Shown piece after piece: positions 35,400-44,337 of a DNA stretch of 57,605 nucleotides. This stretch comes from Flavobacterium sp. JAS (GTDB lineage Bacteria > Bacteroidota > Bacteroidia > Flavobacteriales > Flavobacteriaceae). The stretch's first letter is position 1; every line of letters begins with the position of its first letter. The position numbers and the translations under genes are program-made. A model generated the notes under the pieces. That model was given only the letters and a program-made list of their open reading frames with translations. It did not search any database and had not been told where the DNA came from. The stretch is from contig NZ_JAJMOX010000019.1 in the NCBI RefSeq assembly GCF_020991455.1, positions 1 through 57,605 of the forward strand, given 5' to 3'.

Positions 35400-35666
35400 T
35401 TAATTGCGGTGCAATTGCATGGTACATGAATCAGCAGATTCTTTTCCAAAAGCTGTAAAGCTGCTGCTTAGACAAGTTGGACCTGCTCCCGGGCTACAGT
35501 TAACCTGTACTGCCTGGCAGTCATCCACTGCCGGATTGTGAATATAGGCGGTAATTAAAACATCCGCTTTACTCTCTTTTGCAGTATTGGTGCTAACAGC
35601 ACCGGCGCTAGCCAAAACAAATGCAGCCACAGGCAGTACAAGTGCTTTAAAAATTGTAGTTTTCAT
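35400..35666 (-). CDS. Small exported Cys-containing protein (DUF6520-type)
   Basis: An 88-residue precursor. The N-terminus (MKTTIFKALVLPVAAFVLAS then AGAVSTNTAKES) is the typical signal segment of DUF6520 peptides of flavobacteria, similar in layout to NVEAL peptides of Bacteroides. The mature part of about 58 residues has four Cys (in DDC, VNC, PTC, DSC). It follows the MauE-type gene by 93 bp on the same strand. The role is unknown; export of a small disulfide-bonded peptide, with MauE aiding disulfide chemistry, is inference. Confidence 0.75.
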   Translation of the reverse strand: MKTTIFKALVLPVAAFVLASAGAVSTNTAKESKADVLITAYIHNPAVDDCQAVQVNCSPGAGPTCLSSSFTAFGKESADSCTMQLHRN

Positions 35667-35759
35667 AATCTTAAAATTTAAATTAATAAAATTTGATCTA
35701 CTCTTTTCTACAGGTTTTCGATCATAACTCCTGCTACCGGCCGGTATCTTTTAAACTCA

Positions 35760-37250
35760 TTATAAGTCACTTTTAAATTTTGATTTAAGGTTTTTTCCAT
35801 ATCCATATTTAAGTAGATAATGTCCCGAAATAATATACATGGCAGATCCGGTTGCAAAAAAATTATTCATGCGCAAACCTTCTTCATCATACACATAAAA
35901 ACTCAGTACATAACGCTGTTTTACGATATCATAGACGTCGACAGCCGTAGCATGTTTCCATACGTCATTTCCTTCATACCTGCCTCTGAGCAGAGAATTT
36001 ACAAAAAGCAGATTATCACAAAGTGTAGTATGGCGATTGACCATATATGGAGGCGCTGCAAGTTTAGTGTCTCCCGATTGTTTTAATTTTACCAATTTGA
36101 GTTTTGCTCTGCTGGTAGTATCAATAGTATTAGACCTATATTGAAGTTTTAAATTCTCATCCGCTGCAATATATTCGTTACGGTAATAATAAACATAGAT
36201 AAGTTTACGTAATGATCTGCTGTATTGCATTGTTCCATCGGTATCAAAAATTCCATCAATCTGTTTCTCTAATAAATGCGGATTATATTTTATCTCTGAA
36301 CTTGCATAGTCTTTACTTAGTCCCAAAATATTTTCTCCTGTATACTGTTTTTGAGCTCTTACAAATGCCTGCTTATTATCATTGAAAATGATGTCAGAAA
36401 ATCGAAATTTACCAGTACTTACCACCTTTGCCTTCCATGCAGAAATAAGCCCTATGTAAATTACCGGAACACTCCCGTCAATTACATAAAAATAAGGAGG
36501 ATTCAGACGAACTTCAACAGCCCTAAATTTGAAATTCTCACGATCGAGTGAAATCGTATGGCTTCTTTTATTTTTAAAATCGGAATCCACTTCTAAGATT
36601 TGAAGCGGAGCCAGACGATTGGCTAAATATATTTTATCTTTATGGTTACCAATAATATAATAAGAGGAATTCCTTAAGTCAATTCGGTCAATTTTTGCTG
36701 CACTGGCATTGGGGAAACGTCTAATAAATGGATTTTCTTTTTCCATAATATCTTCAGAAAAAAGAAACACTGCTGTTATAAAAATGACACCAGATAAAAC
36801 AGCAGTTGCTATTGGAATTACAAGACGATTATTTTTGGTTTTGAGTTTTATAGCGGCAATGGCCAAGAAAATAAATCCGAGATTAAAAATTAAATGCGCC
36901 CTCCATCCCAACTTTTCTAAAATGCCTCCACAGGAACAGGGAACAAAAGAACTAAAATTTAGAATAATTACAATATATGCAGTAAACATACTCATCAAAA
37001 CTAATGCGCCCCATAGCCCCAAATACCTTAATCTGGGAATGCTTATTAAAGTTGCCATAACAAGTTCTAAAACAATTACACTAATTGAGAAAAAATCAGC
37101 ATAAAGGCTTAGAATAGGAGATTGTCCAAGTTGAGTCTGAAAATTCTCAAAGTCTAATAGTTTGCTCATTGCCGCATAGACAAACAATAGAATGTACAAT
37201 AGACAAATCAGTTCGGTAATAATACTTTTAAAATTCAATTGAAATTTCAT
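35760..37250 (-). CDS. MauE/DoxX-like redox membrane protein with C-terminal domain
   Basis: A 496-residue protein. Residues 10-155 hold four membrane helices with FPCSCGGILEKLGW around 100-112 (Cys-x-Cys-Gly-Gly motif), the MauE-like redox-associated pattern. A fifth segment lies near 145-165. The remaining 320 residues form a beta-rich, likely periplasmic domain with a propeller-like look (EVDSDFKNKRS, then KVVSTGKFRFSDI). Similar genes often accompany DUF6520/NVEAL-type peptides. The promoter region with the 21-bp direct repeat lies upstream. The exact job is unknown. Confidence 0.75.
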   Translation of the reverse strand: MKFQLNFKSIITELICLLYILLFVYAAMSKLLDFENFQTQLGQSPILSLYADFFSISVIVLELVMATLISIPRLRYLGLWGALVLMSMFTAYIVIILNFSSFVPCSCGGILEKLGWRAHLIFNLGFIFLAIAAIKLKTKNNRLVIPIATAVLSGVIFITAVFLFSEDIMEKENPFIRRFPNASAAKIDRIDLRNSSYYIIGNHKDKIYLANRLAPLQILEVDSDFKNKRSHTISLDRENFKFRAVEVRLNPPYFYVIDGSVPVIYIGLISAWKAKVVSTGKFRFSDIIFNDNKQAFVRAQKQYTGENILGLSKDYASSEIKYNPHLLEKQIDGIFDTDGTMQYSRSLRKLIYVYYYRNEYIAADENLKLQYRSNTIDTTSRAKLKLVKLKQSGDTKLAAPPYMVNRHTTLCDNLLFVNSLLRGRYEGNDVWKHATAVDVYDIVKQRYVLSFYVYDEEGLRMNNFFATGSAMYIISGHYLLKYGYGKNLKSKFKSDL

Positions 37251-37328
37251 AGTCGAAAAGTTTATGTGTCTACAAAGCCTTTAATAGAATTGGAAAAATT
37301 CATTAACAAATGTAAACACCCTACCTTT

Positions 37329-37373
37329 CAAAACTAATATCAAAAACAAGCCAAAATTTGTCAAAAACAAGCC
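37329..37373 (-). promoter_or_regulatory. Predicted promoter with 21-bp spaced direct repeat
   Basis: On the minus strand the -7 box TAGTTTTG is at 37336-37329. Upstream the 13-mer GGCTTGTTTTTGA occurs twice (plus-strand 37340-37352 and 37361-37373), 21 bp apart, which is two helix turns and typical of LytTR-type binding sites. The site lies 79 bp before the MauE start. The surrounding gap 37251-37458 has no gene. Confidence 0.55.
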
Positions 37374-37458
37374 TTTTTTGTAAATGGTGTTTTACAAAAA
37401 AATGCTTTATAAATACCTTGTATCTATAAAGCACCTTGTTGCATTTTCTTTTTTTTAA

Positions 37459-37749
37459 TTAAGATTTAATGGCCTCGCTCAGAGTAATTAATTTTTGATT
37501 GAGCTCTACTAGTCCTGCTTTCTGTAGACATTCCTCAGAAAGGTTTTTGAGCTCTGAAAAGCCCTCCTCTCCTATGCTTCCCAGCAGGATTGAACCATCC
37601 TTTTCATTTGTAAGTCCATCAGAGATAATATGACTTAATAGCAATACATTTTTTCGTGAAATTTTCAAATCAATCTTCACTACCTCAACCATGCCAGGGA
37701 TACTCAAAACAGTATCAAAAACCTTGGCAACATCATTTTTTGTAATCAT
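37459..37749 (-). CDS. Small hypothetical protein beside the mob genes
   Basis: A 96-residue helical protein with hydrophobic stretches NVLLLSHIISDGL and SILLGSIGEEGF. It has no motif I recognise. It is divergent from mobA across the oriT-like region, a place often occupied by small regulators in conjugative elements. No RHH or HTH pattern is clear. The start ATG at 37749 is followed by ATTACAAAAAATGATGTT-type codons consistent with coding. Confidence 0.55.
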   Translation of the reverse strand: MITKNDVAKVFDTVLSIPGMVEVVKIDLKISRKNVLLLSHIISDGLTNEKDGSILLGSIGEEGFSELKNLSEECLQKAGLVELNQKLITLSEAIKS

Positions 37750-38011
37750 AATTCACGTGATTTAATTAATAATAATCTCCTGTAAAAATAAAACCTTCCC
37801 TTCAATTTACCCCATTCAAAATATAGCGGGGATTGGTCAGCACTTGCGACTTTTATAATTTAGTGCTCAGTTTAAGCTCTGCTCTGCTCCATTACAATTG
37901 GTATTACTTATGGATTATTCCTGATAATCTAATGTGATAAATGATTTGACCATGTTAGAAGAGTATAATTTCTTAGACAGAAACTCAAAGATTGCCACGT
38001 TCCTGCAATCT

Positions 38012-38075
38012 GCAAGATGTCCGGTTGTATCACAACCGATATCTTGCCGCCTCTTTACTCGGAACTCGTAGGCGG
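38012..38075. other. Candidate oriT: two adjacent hairpins before mobA
   Basis: GCAAGATGTCCGGTTGT and ACAACCGATATCTTGC form an imperfect inverted repeat (38012-38047). It is followed at once by CCGCCT (38047-38052) and AGGCGG (38070-38075). Paired hairpins directly upstream of mobA and the relaxase are the usual layout of a transfer origin in Bacteroidetes elements. The nick site cannot be read from sequence alone. The rest of 37750-38110 has no gene. Confidence 0.6.
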
Positions 38076-38120
38076 TGAAACCTCAAGGAAAATTGTTATT
38101 GAAAATGAAAAGTGAACATA

Positions 38121-38513
38121 ATGAAAGAGCAAAACAAAAACAGGATCCGATGGATACATCTGAGATTAACCAATGCTGAATATGAAATACTGCAAAAGCA
38201 TTTTGCCAAATCAACTTGTCTTAAACTGAGCGATTTTGCCAGAAAAAATCTCCTGCAGAAGCCCATTGTCATGAAATACAGAAATGAGTCTATGGATGAC
38301 TTGCTCACTGAATTGATACAACTCAAAGCAGAGTTAAATGCTATTGGAAACAACTTTAACCAGGCTGTTAAAAAGCTTCATACACTGGTGCAGATTCCTG
38401 AATTTAAACAATGGATTAGGGTGTATGAACTCGAGAAAAAAGTCCTTTTTAATTCCATTGATCAAATAAAAAATCACATTAAAATTCTCTCGGAAAAATG
38501 GTTGCAGTTATAA
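38121..38513 (+). CDS. mobA: Mobilisation accessory protein MobA (relaxosome)
   Basis: A protein of about 130 residues with a ribbon-helix-helix-like N-terminus (RIRWIHLRLTNAEYEILQKH) and KLSDFARKNLL, then a helical C-terminal part. This is the relaxosome accessory family of Bacteroidetes ICEs, which binds oriT and recruits the relaxase. ATG at 38121 is preferred; an in-frame GTG 9 bp upstream at 38112 is possible. Its 3' end overlaps the relaxase start by 16 bp, so the two are translationally coupled. Confidence 0.82.
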   Translation: MKEQNKNRIRWIHLRLTNAEYEILQKHFAKSTCLKLSDFARKNLLQKPIVMKYRNESMDDLLTELIQLKAELNAIGNNFNQAVKKLHTLVQIPEFKQWIRVYELEKKVLFNSIDQIKNHIKILSEKWLQL

Positions 38514-39799
38514 ATACAGGACGCTCTGTACGAAGTATTCTTCAGTATAATGAAAACAAAGTTTCTCTTGGTATTGCCCAATGCATAGGAGAAGGGAATT
38601 ATCCCATAGACGTGGATCTGATGACTGTCGATTTTAAATTAAAGCTACTGTTAAAACAATTGGAATTAAATCAAAATGTCACCCGAAACAGTGTACATAT
38701 ATCGCTCAATTTTGATCCTGTTGAAACTTTCCTTTCCAAAGAAAAACTCATGGAAATTGCTTCTGTTTATATGACTAAAATTGGTTTTGGCCTGCAGCCC
38801 TATCTGGTCTACCAGCATCACGATGCCGGGCATCCGCACATCCATATTGTATCGATCAAGGTACAGGCTGACGGCAAACGAATTGACATGCAGAATATTG
38901 GTCGTAACGAGTCCGAAACGGCCCGAAAAGAAATTGAAAAGGCATTTGGTCTTGTTCAGGCAGATGGCAGAAATAAAACACAAAAGACAGAACTCAAAGC
39001 TGTAAATACTAGTAAAGTCCAATACGGCAGAGCTGAAACTAAAAAAGCAATAACAGGCATTTTAAACGCAGTAGTTCCTGCCTATAAATTTACCACAATT
39101 GGAGAGTTAAATGCTATTCTTAATTTGTATAACGTATCGGCTGAACGTGGCAAGGAAGACTCCAAAATGTTTCTGAACAGAGGACTCGTCTACAGGATAA
39201 TTGATAAGGATAAAAAACCGATAGGGCTTCCAATTAAAGCCAGCAGTTTTTACAGCAAGCCAACACTTCAGAATCTGGAGAAAAAATTTGCAGTAAATAA
39301 AACAGCACGCGCTTTGGATCTTAAAAGGATCAGGAATGAAATCAATCTTGCTTTTTTAAACAGTAAAAGAACATCCTTTTCACAGCTCGAAACGATACTG
39401 CAGAAAAAAGGTATTACCATGGTTTGCAGAAAAAATGAACAGGGACTCTTATTTGGAATTACCTATGTAGACCACCTCACAAAATGTGCTTGCAATGGAA
39501 GTGTTTTAGGCAAAGAATATGCCGCAAAAGCCATACAGGAACGCTGTGAGAAGCCGCACTCGAATAAAAAAGAATCTATTATAAAACCAGACCTGTTCAA
39601 AAGCAAAGAAGAGATTCTTCAGAATAAAGCCAATGATGACACAAATGATAAACTCCTCAATAATTTATCATCTGATAATGGACTAAAAGAACTCATCGAG
39701 TCCATACTTAAATATGAATACATAGGAAACTACATGCCGGGGCAATTAAAAGGCAAACGAAAAAAAAGAAAGAGAAAAGCACAATCCGACAATCAATAA
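38498..39799 (+). CDS. mobB: Relaxase (mobilisation nuclease MobB)
   Basis: A 433-residue relaxase. The Mob/VirD2-like domain spans about 1-170: an N-terminal region, a SVHISLNFDP strand near 68-77, and the metal-binding HHDAGHPHIHIVS motif at about 106-118, the three-His signature. It nicks oriT and pilots the strand. The C-terminal part is basic and ends in KGKRKKRKRKAQ. It overlaps mobA by 16 bp and precedes mobC by 10 bp. Confidence 0.9.
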   Translation: MVAVINTGRSVRSILQYNENKVSLGIAQCIGEGNYPIDVDLMTVDFKLKLLLKQLELNQNVTRNSVHISLNFDPVETFLSKEKLMEIASVYMTKIGFGLQPYLVYQHHDAGHPHIHIVSIKVQADGKRIDMQNIGRNESETARKEIEKAFGLVQADGRNKTQKTELKAVNTSKVQYGRAETKKAITGILNAVVPAYKFTTIGELNAILNLYNVSAERGKEDSKMFLNRGLVYRIIDKDKKPIGLPIKASSFYSKPTLQNLEKKFAVNKTARALDLKRIRNEINLAFLNSKRTSFSQLETILQKKGITMVCRKNEQGLLFGITYVDHLTKCACNGSVLGKEYAAKAIQERCEKPHSNKKESIIKPDLFKSKEEILQNKANDDTNDKLLNNLSSDNGLKELIESILKYEYIGNYMPGQLKGKRKKRKRKAQSDNQ

Positions 39800-39809
39800 A
39801 AATAAAACC

Positions 39810-41798
39810 ATGGCCATGCAGACAGGAGAAAATGATCAGGCGCTTAGAAAAATTTTAGATATGACAAGGCTCATTAGCATTATATTGTTAAGCTTGCATT
39901 TCTATTATGTGTGTTATACTGCTTTTAAAGAGTGGCAGCTGGTAAGTGTTTTTAGTGATGCAGTTTTACGCAACATTTACAATACGGGCCTATTGAATAA
40001 TTTTCATAAATGTAAATTTTTTGCATTGGTTTTTTTAATTATTTCACTACTGGGAGCCAAAGGACGTAAAGATGAAAAACTCAATCACAAAACAGCCCTG
40101 GCTTACATCACAACCGGCATATTAATTTATTTTATTAGTTATCTTTCTTTATATCTGAAAACTGGCATAACCTTTAGCGCCTCAATATATATCGCAACAA
40201 CCTCCGTTGGTTTTCTATTGATACTCTCAGGAGGAACTTTGCTTTCCCGAATTATAAAAAACAGGCTCAGCTCCAAAGATATTTTCAATAAACAAAATGA
40301 AACCTTCCCCCAGGAAGAAAGGCTCCTGGAAAATGAATACTCCATTAATTTTCCCGCTAGATATCATTTAAAAGATAAAGTCAGAAACAGCTGGATCAAC
40401 ATCATCAATCCCTTTCGTTCGCTGCTGGTTTCAGGAAGTCCCGGATCTGGAAAATCTTATTTCGTTATCCGTCATGTGATTACCCAGCATATTCAAAAAA
40501 AGTTCAGCATGTTTGTATACGATTTTAAATTCGCTGATTTAACCATTATAGCTTATAATGCCTGGCTAAAATACAAACACCTCTATGATGTTGAACCTAA
40601 ATTTTATATCATCAACTTCGATGACCTGAATCGTACACACAGATGCAATCCATTGGATCCTAATGCTATGACTGACATAACCGACGCTACTGAATCAGCA
40701 AGGACTATTCTAATGGGACTTAACAAAGAATGGATCAAACGCCAGGGAGACTTTTTTGTAGAGTCTCCTATCAACTTTTTATCGGCCGTCATCTGGTATC
40801 TCAGGCGTTACAAAGAGGGTGAATTCTGTACCCTTCCCCATGTAATTGAACTTATGCAGTTGGAGTATGATATTTTATTTACACTGCTTCGAACCGAAAA
40901 GGAAATTGAAGTACTGATAAATCCATTTATAAATGCTTATCTAAACGAAGCTACTGACCAATTAGAGGGGCAAATTGCAACTGCCAAAATTGCAATGGCA
41001 AGACTTTCTTCCCCTTCACTGTATTATGTTTTATCGGGAAATGACTTTACTTTGGACATCAATAATCCAGAAGAACCAAAGATTGTTTGTATGGGAAACA
41101 ACCCTCAGAAAATCCAAATTTATGGCGCCGTTTTATCCTTGTATGTCAACAGGCTCGTAAAGCTCGTTAACAAAAAAGGGAAAATGAAATCCAGTTTAAT
41201 CTTTGATGAGTTCCCAACCATTTATCTCAACAACATGGACAGCCTCATAGCCACAGCCAGAAGTAATAAAGTAGCAACCTGTCTGGGCATACAAGACTTT
41301 AGTCAGCTCAGAAAAGACTATGGACGCGAGCAGGCTGATGTAATAATAAACATCACGGGAAACATCATAAGCGGTCAGGTTACCGGAGATACTTCCAAAC
41401 AATTGTCCGAGCGTTTCGGTAAAATAATGCAGGATCGTGAAAGTATATCCATCAACAGCGGAGATACATCCATCAGCCGCTCCAAACAACTGGAATCCGC
41501 TATACCTCCTTCCAAAATTTCGGCTTTGAGTTCCGGTGAATTTGTAGGTATGGTAGCCGATAATCCGGACTGTAAAATTGAACTTAAAACCTTTCACTCA
41601 GAGATTGTAAACGATCACGAGGCTATTCGAAAAGAGGAAGAAAACTACAAAGAAATCCCTGCTGTACGTAAATTGGATAATGCCATGATCCAACGAAATT
41701 ACCTGCAGATCAAACAGGATATTCAGGACATTGTTCATGCTGAAATGGAACGTCTTTTGGAAGATCCCTCCCTTTCTTTTTTAATATTAAAGAAATAA
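39810..41798 (+). CDS. mobC: Type IV coupling ATPase MobC (VirD4 family)
   Basis: A 662-residue coupling protein. Hydrophobic segments at about 20-45, 65-85 and 95-145 anchor it in the membrane. Walker A is GSPGSGKS at 209-216. Walker B is LIFDEFPT near 464-471, followed by ARSNKVATCLGIQDFSQL and a later GEFVGMVAD. It links the relaxosome to the secretion channel. It completes the mobA-mobB-mobC operon and points away from the tra block, as in related elements. Confidence 0.92.
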   Translation: MAMQTGENDQALRKILDMTRLISIILLSLHFYYVCYTAFKEWQLVSVFSDAVLRNIYNTGLLNNFHKCKFFALVFLIISLLGAKGRKDEKLNHKTALAYITTGILIYFISYLSLYLKTGITFSASIYIATTSVGFLLILSGGTLLSRIIKNRLSSKDIFNKQNETFPQEERLLENEYSINFPARYHLKDKVRNSWINIINPFRSLLVSGSPGSGKSYFVIRHVITQHIQKKFSMFVYDFKFADLTIIAYNAWLKYKHLYDVEPKFYIINFDDLNRTHRCNPLDPNAMTDITDATESARTILMGLNKEWIKRQGDFFVESPINFLSAVIWYLRRYKEGEFCTLPHVIELMQLEYDILFTLLRTEKEIEVLINPFINAYLNEATDQLEGQIATAKIAMARLSSPSLYYVLSGNDFTLDINNPEEPKIVCMGNNPQKIQIYGAVLSLYVNRLVKLVNKKGKMKSSLIFDEFPTIYLNNMDSLIATARSNKVATCLGIQDFSQLRKDYGREQADVIINITGNIISGQVTGDTSKQLSERFGKIMQDRESISINSGDTSISRSKQLESAIPPSKISALSSGEFVGMVADNPDCKIELKTFHSEIVNDHEAIRKEEENYKEIPAVRKLDNAMIQRNYLQIKQDIQDIVHAEMERLLEDPSLSFLILKK

Positions 41799-41831
41799 AA
41801 GCATAAATTTCTGATCGATTCTAAATGAAGT

Positions 41832-42113
41832 TTAATCTATTAACTGCTTTAGTTTCACTAACAATTCCATAAACCATAAATTCTCGTGACGATAATTAAG
41901 CTGGTTCACATGAGGTAACAAAAAAAGGTATCTTAAAATTAAGGTATCTTTTTTATAATAAAATGTAATATCTAATATTACTAACCCTAAAACACTACCC
42001 ATACTTTCAGGGCCGAGACCATGATTCACAATCACACTAATGAACATGTAAATATGATCAATTTTTCCAGCCATTAATACTATCACTCTTTGCAATATAC
42101 CGCAGCGTAGCAC
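41832..42113 (-). CDS. Possible small hypothetical protein
   Basis: A 93-residue frame with hydrophobic stretches (YMFISVIVNHGL, SVLGLVILDITFYY) and ending in RHENLWFMELLVKLKQLID, which looks protein-like. It may be the C-terminal fragment of a larger decayed gene because no good ribosome site precedes the ATG. It is convergent with mobC. The gap 42114-42338 holds nothing further. Confidence 0.3.
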   Translation of the reverse strand: MLRCGILQRVIVLMAGKIDHIYMFISVIVNHGLGPESMGSVLGLVILDITFYYKKDTLILRYLFLLPHVNQLNYRHENLWFMELLVKLKQLID

Positions 42114-42338
42114 TACTTGTTATTGAGGTGATACAGTGTGATATTTTTTTTAGACCAATTGTATTAATAAAATAAGTGCTTACGCAAAATTGAAAGGTTT
42201 TTAATCAAATTTAAAATCAAATTCTAAAATTTCAGAATACTTTAGTCATCCTAAATCTTTTATTAAAGTTTAAAGAAAATAATCAAGAAATAACTGGTAA
42301 AAAAACAGCTTATTGATTTAGAATAATTATACAGAAAA

Positions 42339-42578
42339 ATGAAATATATATTTTTTTTATTACTTAAATCCTCTTCTTATATGGCAATGGGCTACCTGCT
42401 ATATACATTATACAATTGGAATTTAGAAAAATTTAGAAAAGGCAATAAAGAATCCATTTTTTATAAAGCAAAGATTATAAGTACGAAGATATCATTATAC
42501 TGTATACTTTTTGTCCTGTTTTTGTTTACAATAAGCTCTTTATGGGAAGCAATAGAATTACTCATCAATCGGAAGTGA
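42339..42578 (+). CDS. Small membrane protein
   Basis: A 79-residue protein with two likely membrane helices, about 3-23 (IFFLLLKSSSYMAMGYLLYT) and 50-72 (LYCILFVLFLFTISSLWEAI), joined by a basic loop (KFRKGNKESIFYKAK). No family recognised. Its end overlaps the coding debris that follows. Confidence 0.5.
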   Translation: MKYIFFLLLKSSSYMAMGYLLYTLYNWNLEKFRKGNKESIFYKAKIISTKISLYCILFVLFLFTISSLWEAIELLINRK

Positions 42579-42780
42579 TAATACTTTTGCAGCAGGAACG
42601 GCTTCAGGAGATTTGTTTAGATCCACTATTCGGGATTTGTAGCAGCTGGGCTATTTTAACAATGAAGCATCGCGAAGAACTGTCGCATTAATATTAAACA
42701 ATTCCAGGGTAACTTTATTCAAGTCAAGTTCCATTCCATATGACTTTAAAAAAAATTGTTTTAGAGGAGCAAACCGATGA
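42565..42780 (+). pseudogene. Decayed coding fragment with internal stop
   Basis: One frame reads IGSDNTFAAGTASGDLFRST and on to IRDL, then TAG at 42640-42642, then QLGYFNNEASRRTVALILNN and VTLFKSSSIPYDFKKNC, ending in TGA at 42778-42780. The protein-like text on both sides of one stop suggests the remains of a gene. The parent family is not recognised. Confidence 0.4.
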
Positions 42781-42821
42781 AAATGGAAAGAATACTGATG
42801 AAAAAATTAACTGCAATTAAA

Positions 42822-42893
42822 ATGAAAAATATAAAACATGTATTATGCTCAATAATTCTGGTGTCTGTGGCTTGCAGACCAGGAAGGTTTTAA
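42822..42893 (+). pseudogene. Truncated lipoprotein leader
   Basis: A 23-residue frame MKNIKHVLCSIILVSVACRP ending GRF. It has a good lipobox (VSVAC) but nothing after it, so it looks like the head of a lipoprotein gene cut short, 60 bp before an intact lipoprotein gene. It could also be a real short lipopeptide. Confidence 0.4.
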
Positions 42894-42952
42894 ATAATTA
42901 AAAATCTCAAAATGATACTGCTGTTAATGAAGGCAATGCGAAATTTAAAACC

Positions 42953-43552
42953 ATGAAACAATTAATTATAGCAATAGCAGGGATGCTTGCAGCTTCATGC
43001 TCAACAACAAAAACAGAACAGCAGATAGTGAAGGATTTTGCTAAGGAAAAAAATCTTAAAAACATACCGTATGCCAATGCATCTTATCTTATTAAGGAAG
43101 CTGGTTCAGACGAAAATGTCTTAAACATTTGCGAGCAGGCTTACTCAGATAAAAATCTTCCCTTAAATAAGAAAAGAATTGATTTTTCCCCTGCCAGTAC
43201 TAAAAACTGGCCAATAGATGCTCAAGAGATCAGCACATTGAAGTCTGTTTATAAAAAAGATAATCAGCCTTACTATTGGAGCACAAAAAACCTCGGATCA
43301 TTTGATATTCCCATTATTGAAAAAGAGGAACTGCTCGCGAAAATTCATGACGGAACCGTATCAATAAGCGCAACTGGCCATATTATATCCAAACCTATTC
43401 TGAGTTTGAACAAACAGTACGCCATTTTAAAATACTCCTCCCTATTTTATACCGGAGGTGAAACCGAATGTATCTATATAATGGAGAAAAAGCAGGTCAA
43501 ATGGACCATCATATTAACGCTGGTTAAAAACTACGACTACGATCCTTCCTAA
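42953..43552 (+). CDS. Predicted lipoprotein of unknown function
   Basis: A 199-residue protein with a lipoprotein signal (MKQLIIAIAGMLAASC, Cys 16). The mature part has no known domain, with a beta-rich end (ISKPILSLNKQYAILKYSSL then TECIYIMEKKQVKWTIILTL). An internal GHIISKPILS and the final YDYDPS are unremarkable. A palindromic AACAGGCCTGTT followed by TTTATTTT lies just past the stop and may terminate it. The gap to 43798 is otherwise empty. Confidence 0.65.
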   Translation: MKQLIIAIAGMLAASCSTTKTEQQIVKDFAKEKNLKNIPYANASYLIKEAGSDENVLNICEQAYSDKNLPLNKKRIDFSPASTKNWPIDAQEISTLKSVYKKDNQPYYWSTKNLGSFDIPIIEKEELLAKIHDGTVSISATGHIISKPILSLNKQYAILKYSSLFYTGGETECIYIMEKKQVKWTIILTLVKNYDYDPS

Positions 43553-43798
43553 CAGGCCTGTTTTATTTTCCCATGCGGAAAATGAAAATTTTACAGAAAA
43601 CCTCAAAAATGGAATCAGGCAGAAAAATATGTTCCTGATTTCATTTTGATTACAGGGGACAATTATGAATAAACTGTAAAGTATTATAAAATTTTAAGCT
43701 GTTTGTTTTACTTATGGTTCTTTAGAGAATTCCAAGTCTAAGCATATAGAGAAACAATACCTGTTTATAAAATCTATTTTATTTTTTGCCAACTCATT

Positions 43799-43999
43799 TT
43801 ATTTTACTTTCACTGCCTTAATAAGTCTCGCATTTCTTCTGTCTGCTCTGGCATTCTGAAGCGACAGCACCGCCCATATGGCTGCGGGAATCCATCCGAT
43901 CAGCGTAATCTGTAGTATAAGACACAAAAGGGCGGTCAGAAGTTTTCCTCTCAGAAGAAAGGACAGTGAAGGAAAGAATATAGCAATTAAGGTCATCAT
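43799..43999 (-). CDS. YqaE/Pmp3-family small membrane protein
   Basis: A 66-residue protein with two membrane helices: IAIFFPSLSFLLRG with its helix break, and TALLCLILQITLIGWIPAAI, then WAVLSLQNARADRR. The PPLSFLLRG-like and GWIPAAIWA motifs mark the Pmp3/UPF0057 family, small membrane proteins linked to membrane potential and stress in yeast and plants. The bacterial role is unclear. The gap 44000-44337 upstream has no gene or clear signal. Confidence 0.85.
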   Translation of the reverse strand: MMTLIAIFFPSLSFLLRGKLLTALLCLILQITLIGWIPAAIWAVLSLQNARADRRNARLIKAVKVK

Positions 44000-44337
44000 A
44001 GTTTTTGGGTCTTATATTACAGTTAAAAGCAGAAAAATTTAAATCATCTCAAAATCATTAGACGTCACTCCGGTCATTTTGTTTCAAAAGAATAATAGAA
44101 AATGTAATTAAGAATCCAATACGACCTGATTCTACTTAATTTTTTTTTCCAGGGCCAGTTTGGCAATATTTTTATCATCGCTGCTATTGGATTTCCCTGC
44201 AGATTTGTCACTACAAGTTCCCATCCTTCATTATTGAGGTTACTTAATAAATAAGACGCTCCAAAGCCTGATTATTCAAATTAATTACGGTTTTTAAGAC
44301 TTGATTATTTTTAAATCAGAAGGATTATATTTTCTTG

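Noticed and set aside
38012..38075. Read as a 40-codon frame starting near 37952
   Set aside because: The hairpins explain the sequence better, and the frame has no conserved text.
42120..42338. Possible tRNA or RNA gene in the gap
   Set aside because: No cloverleaf, anticodon loop or CCA-like end could be found.
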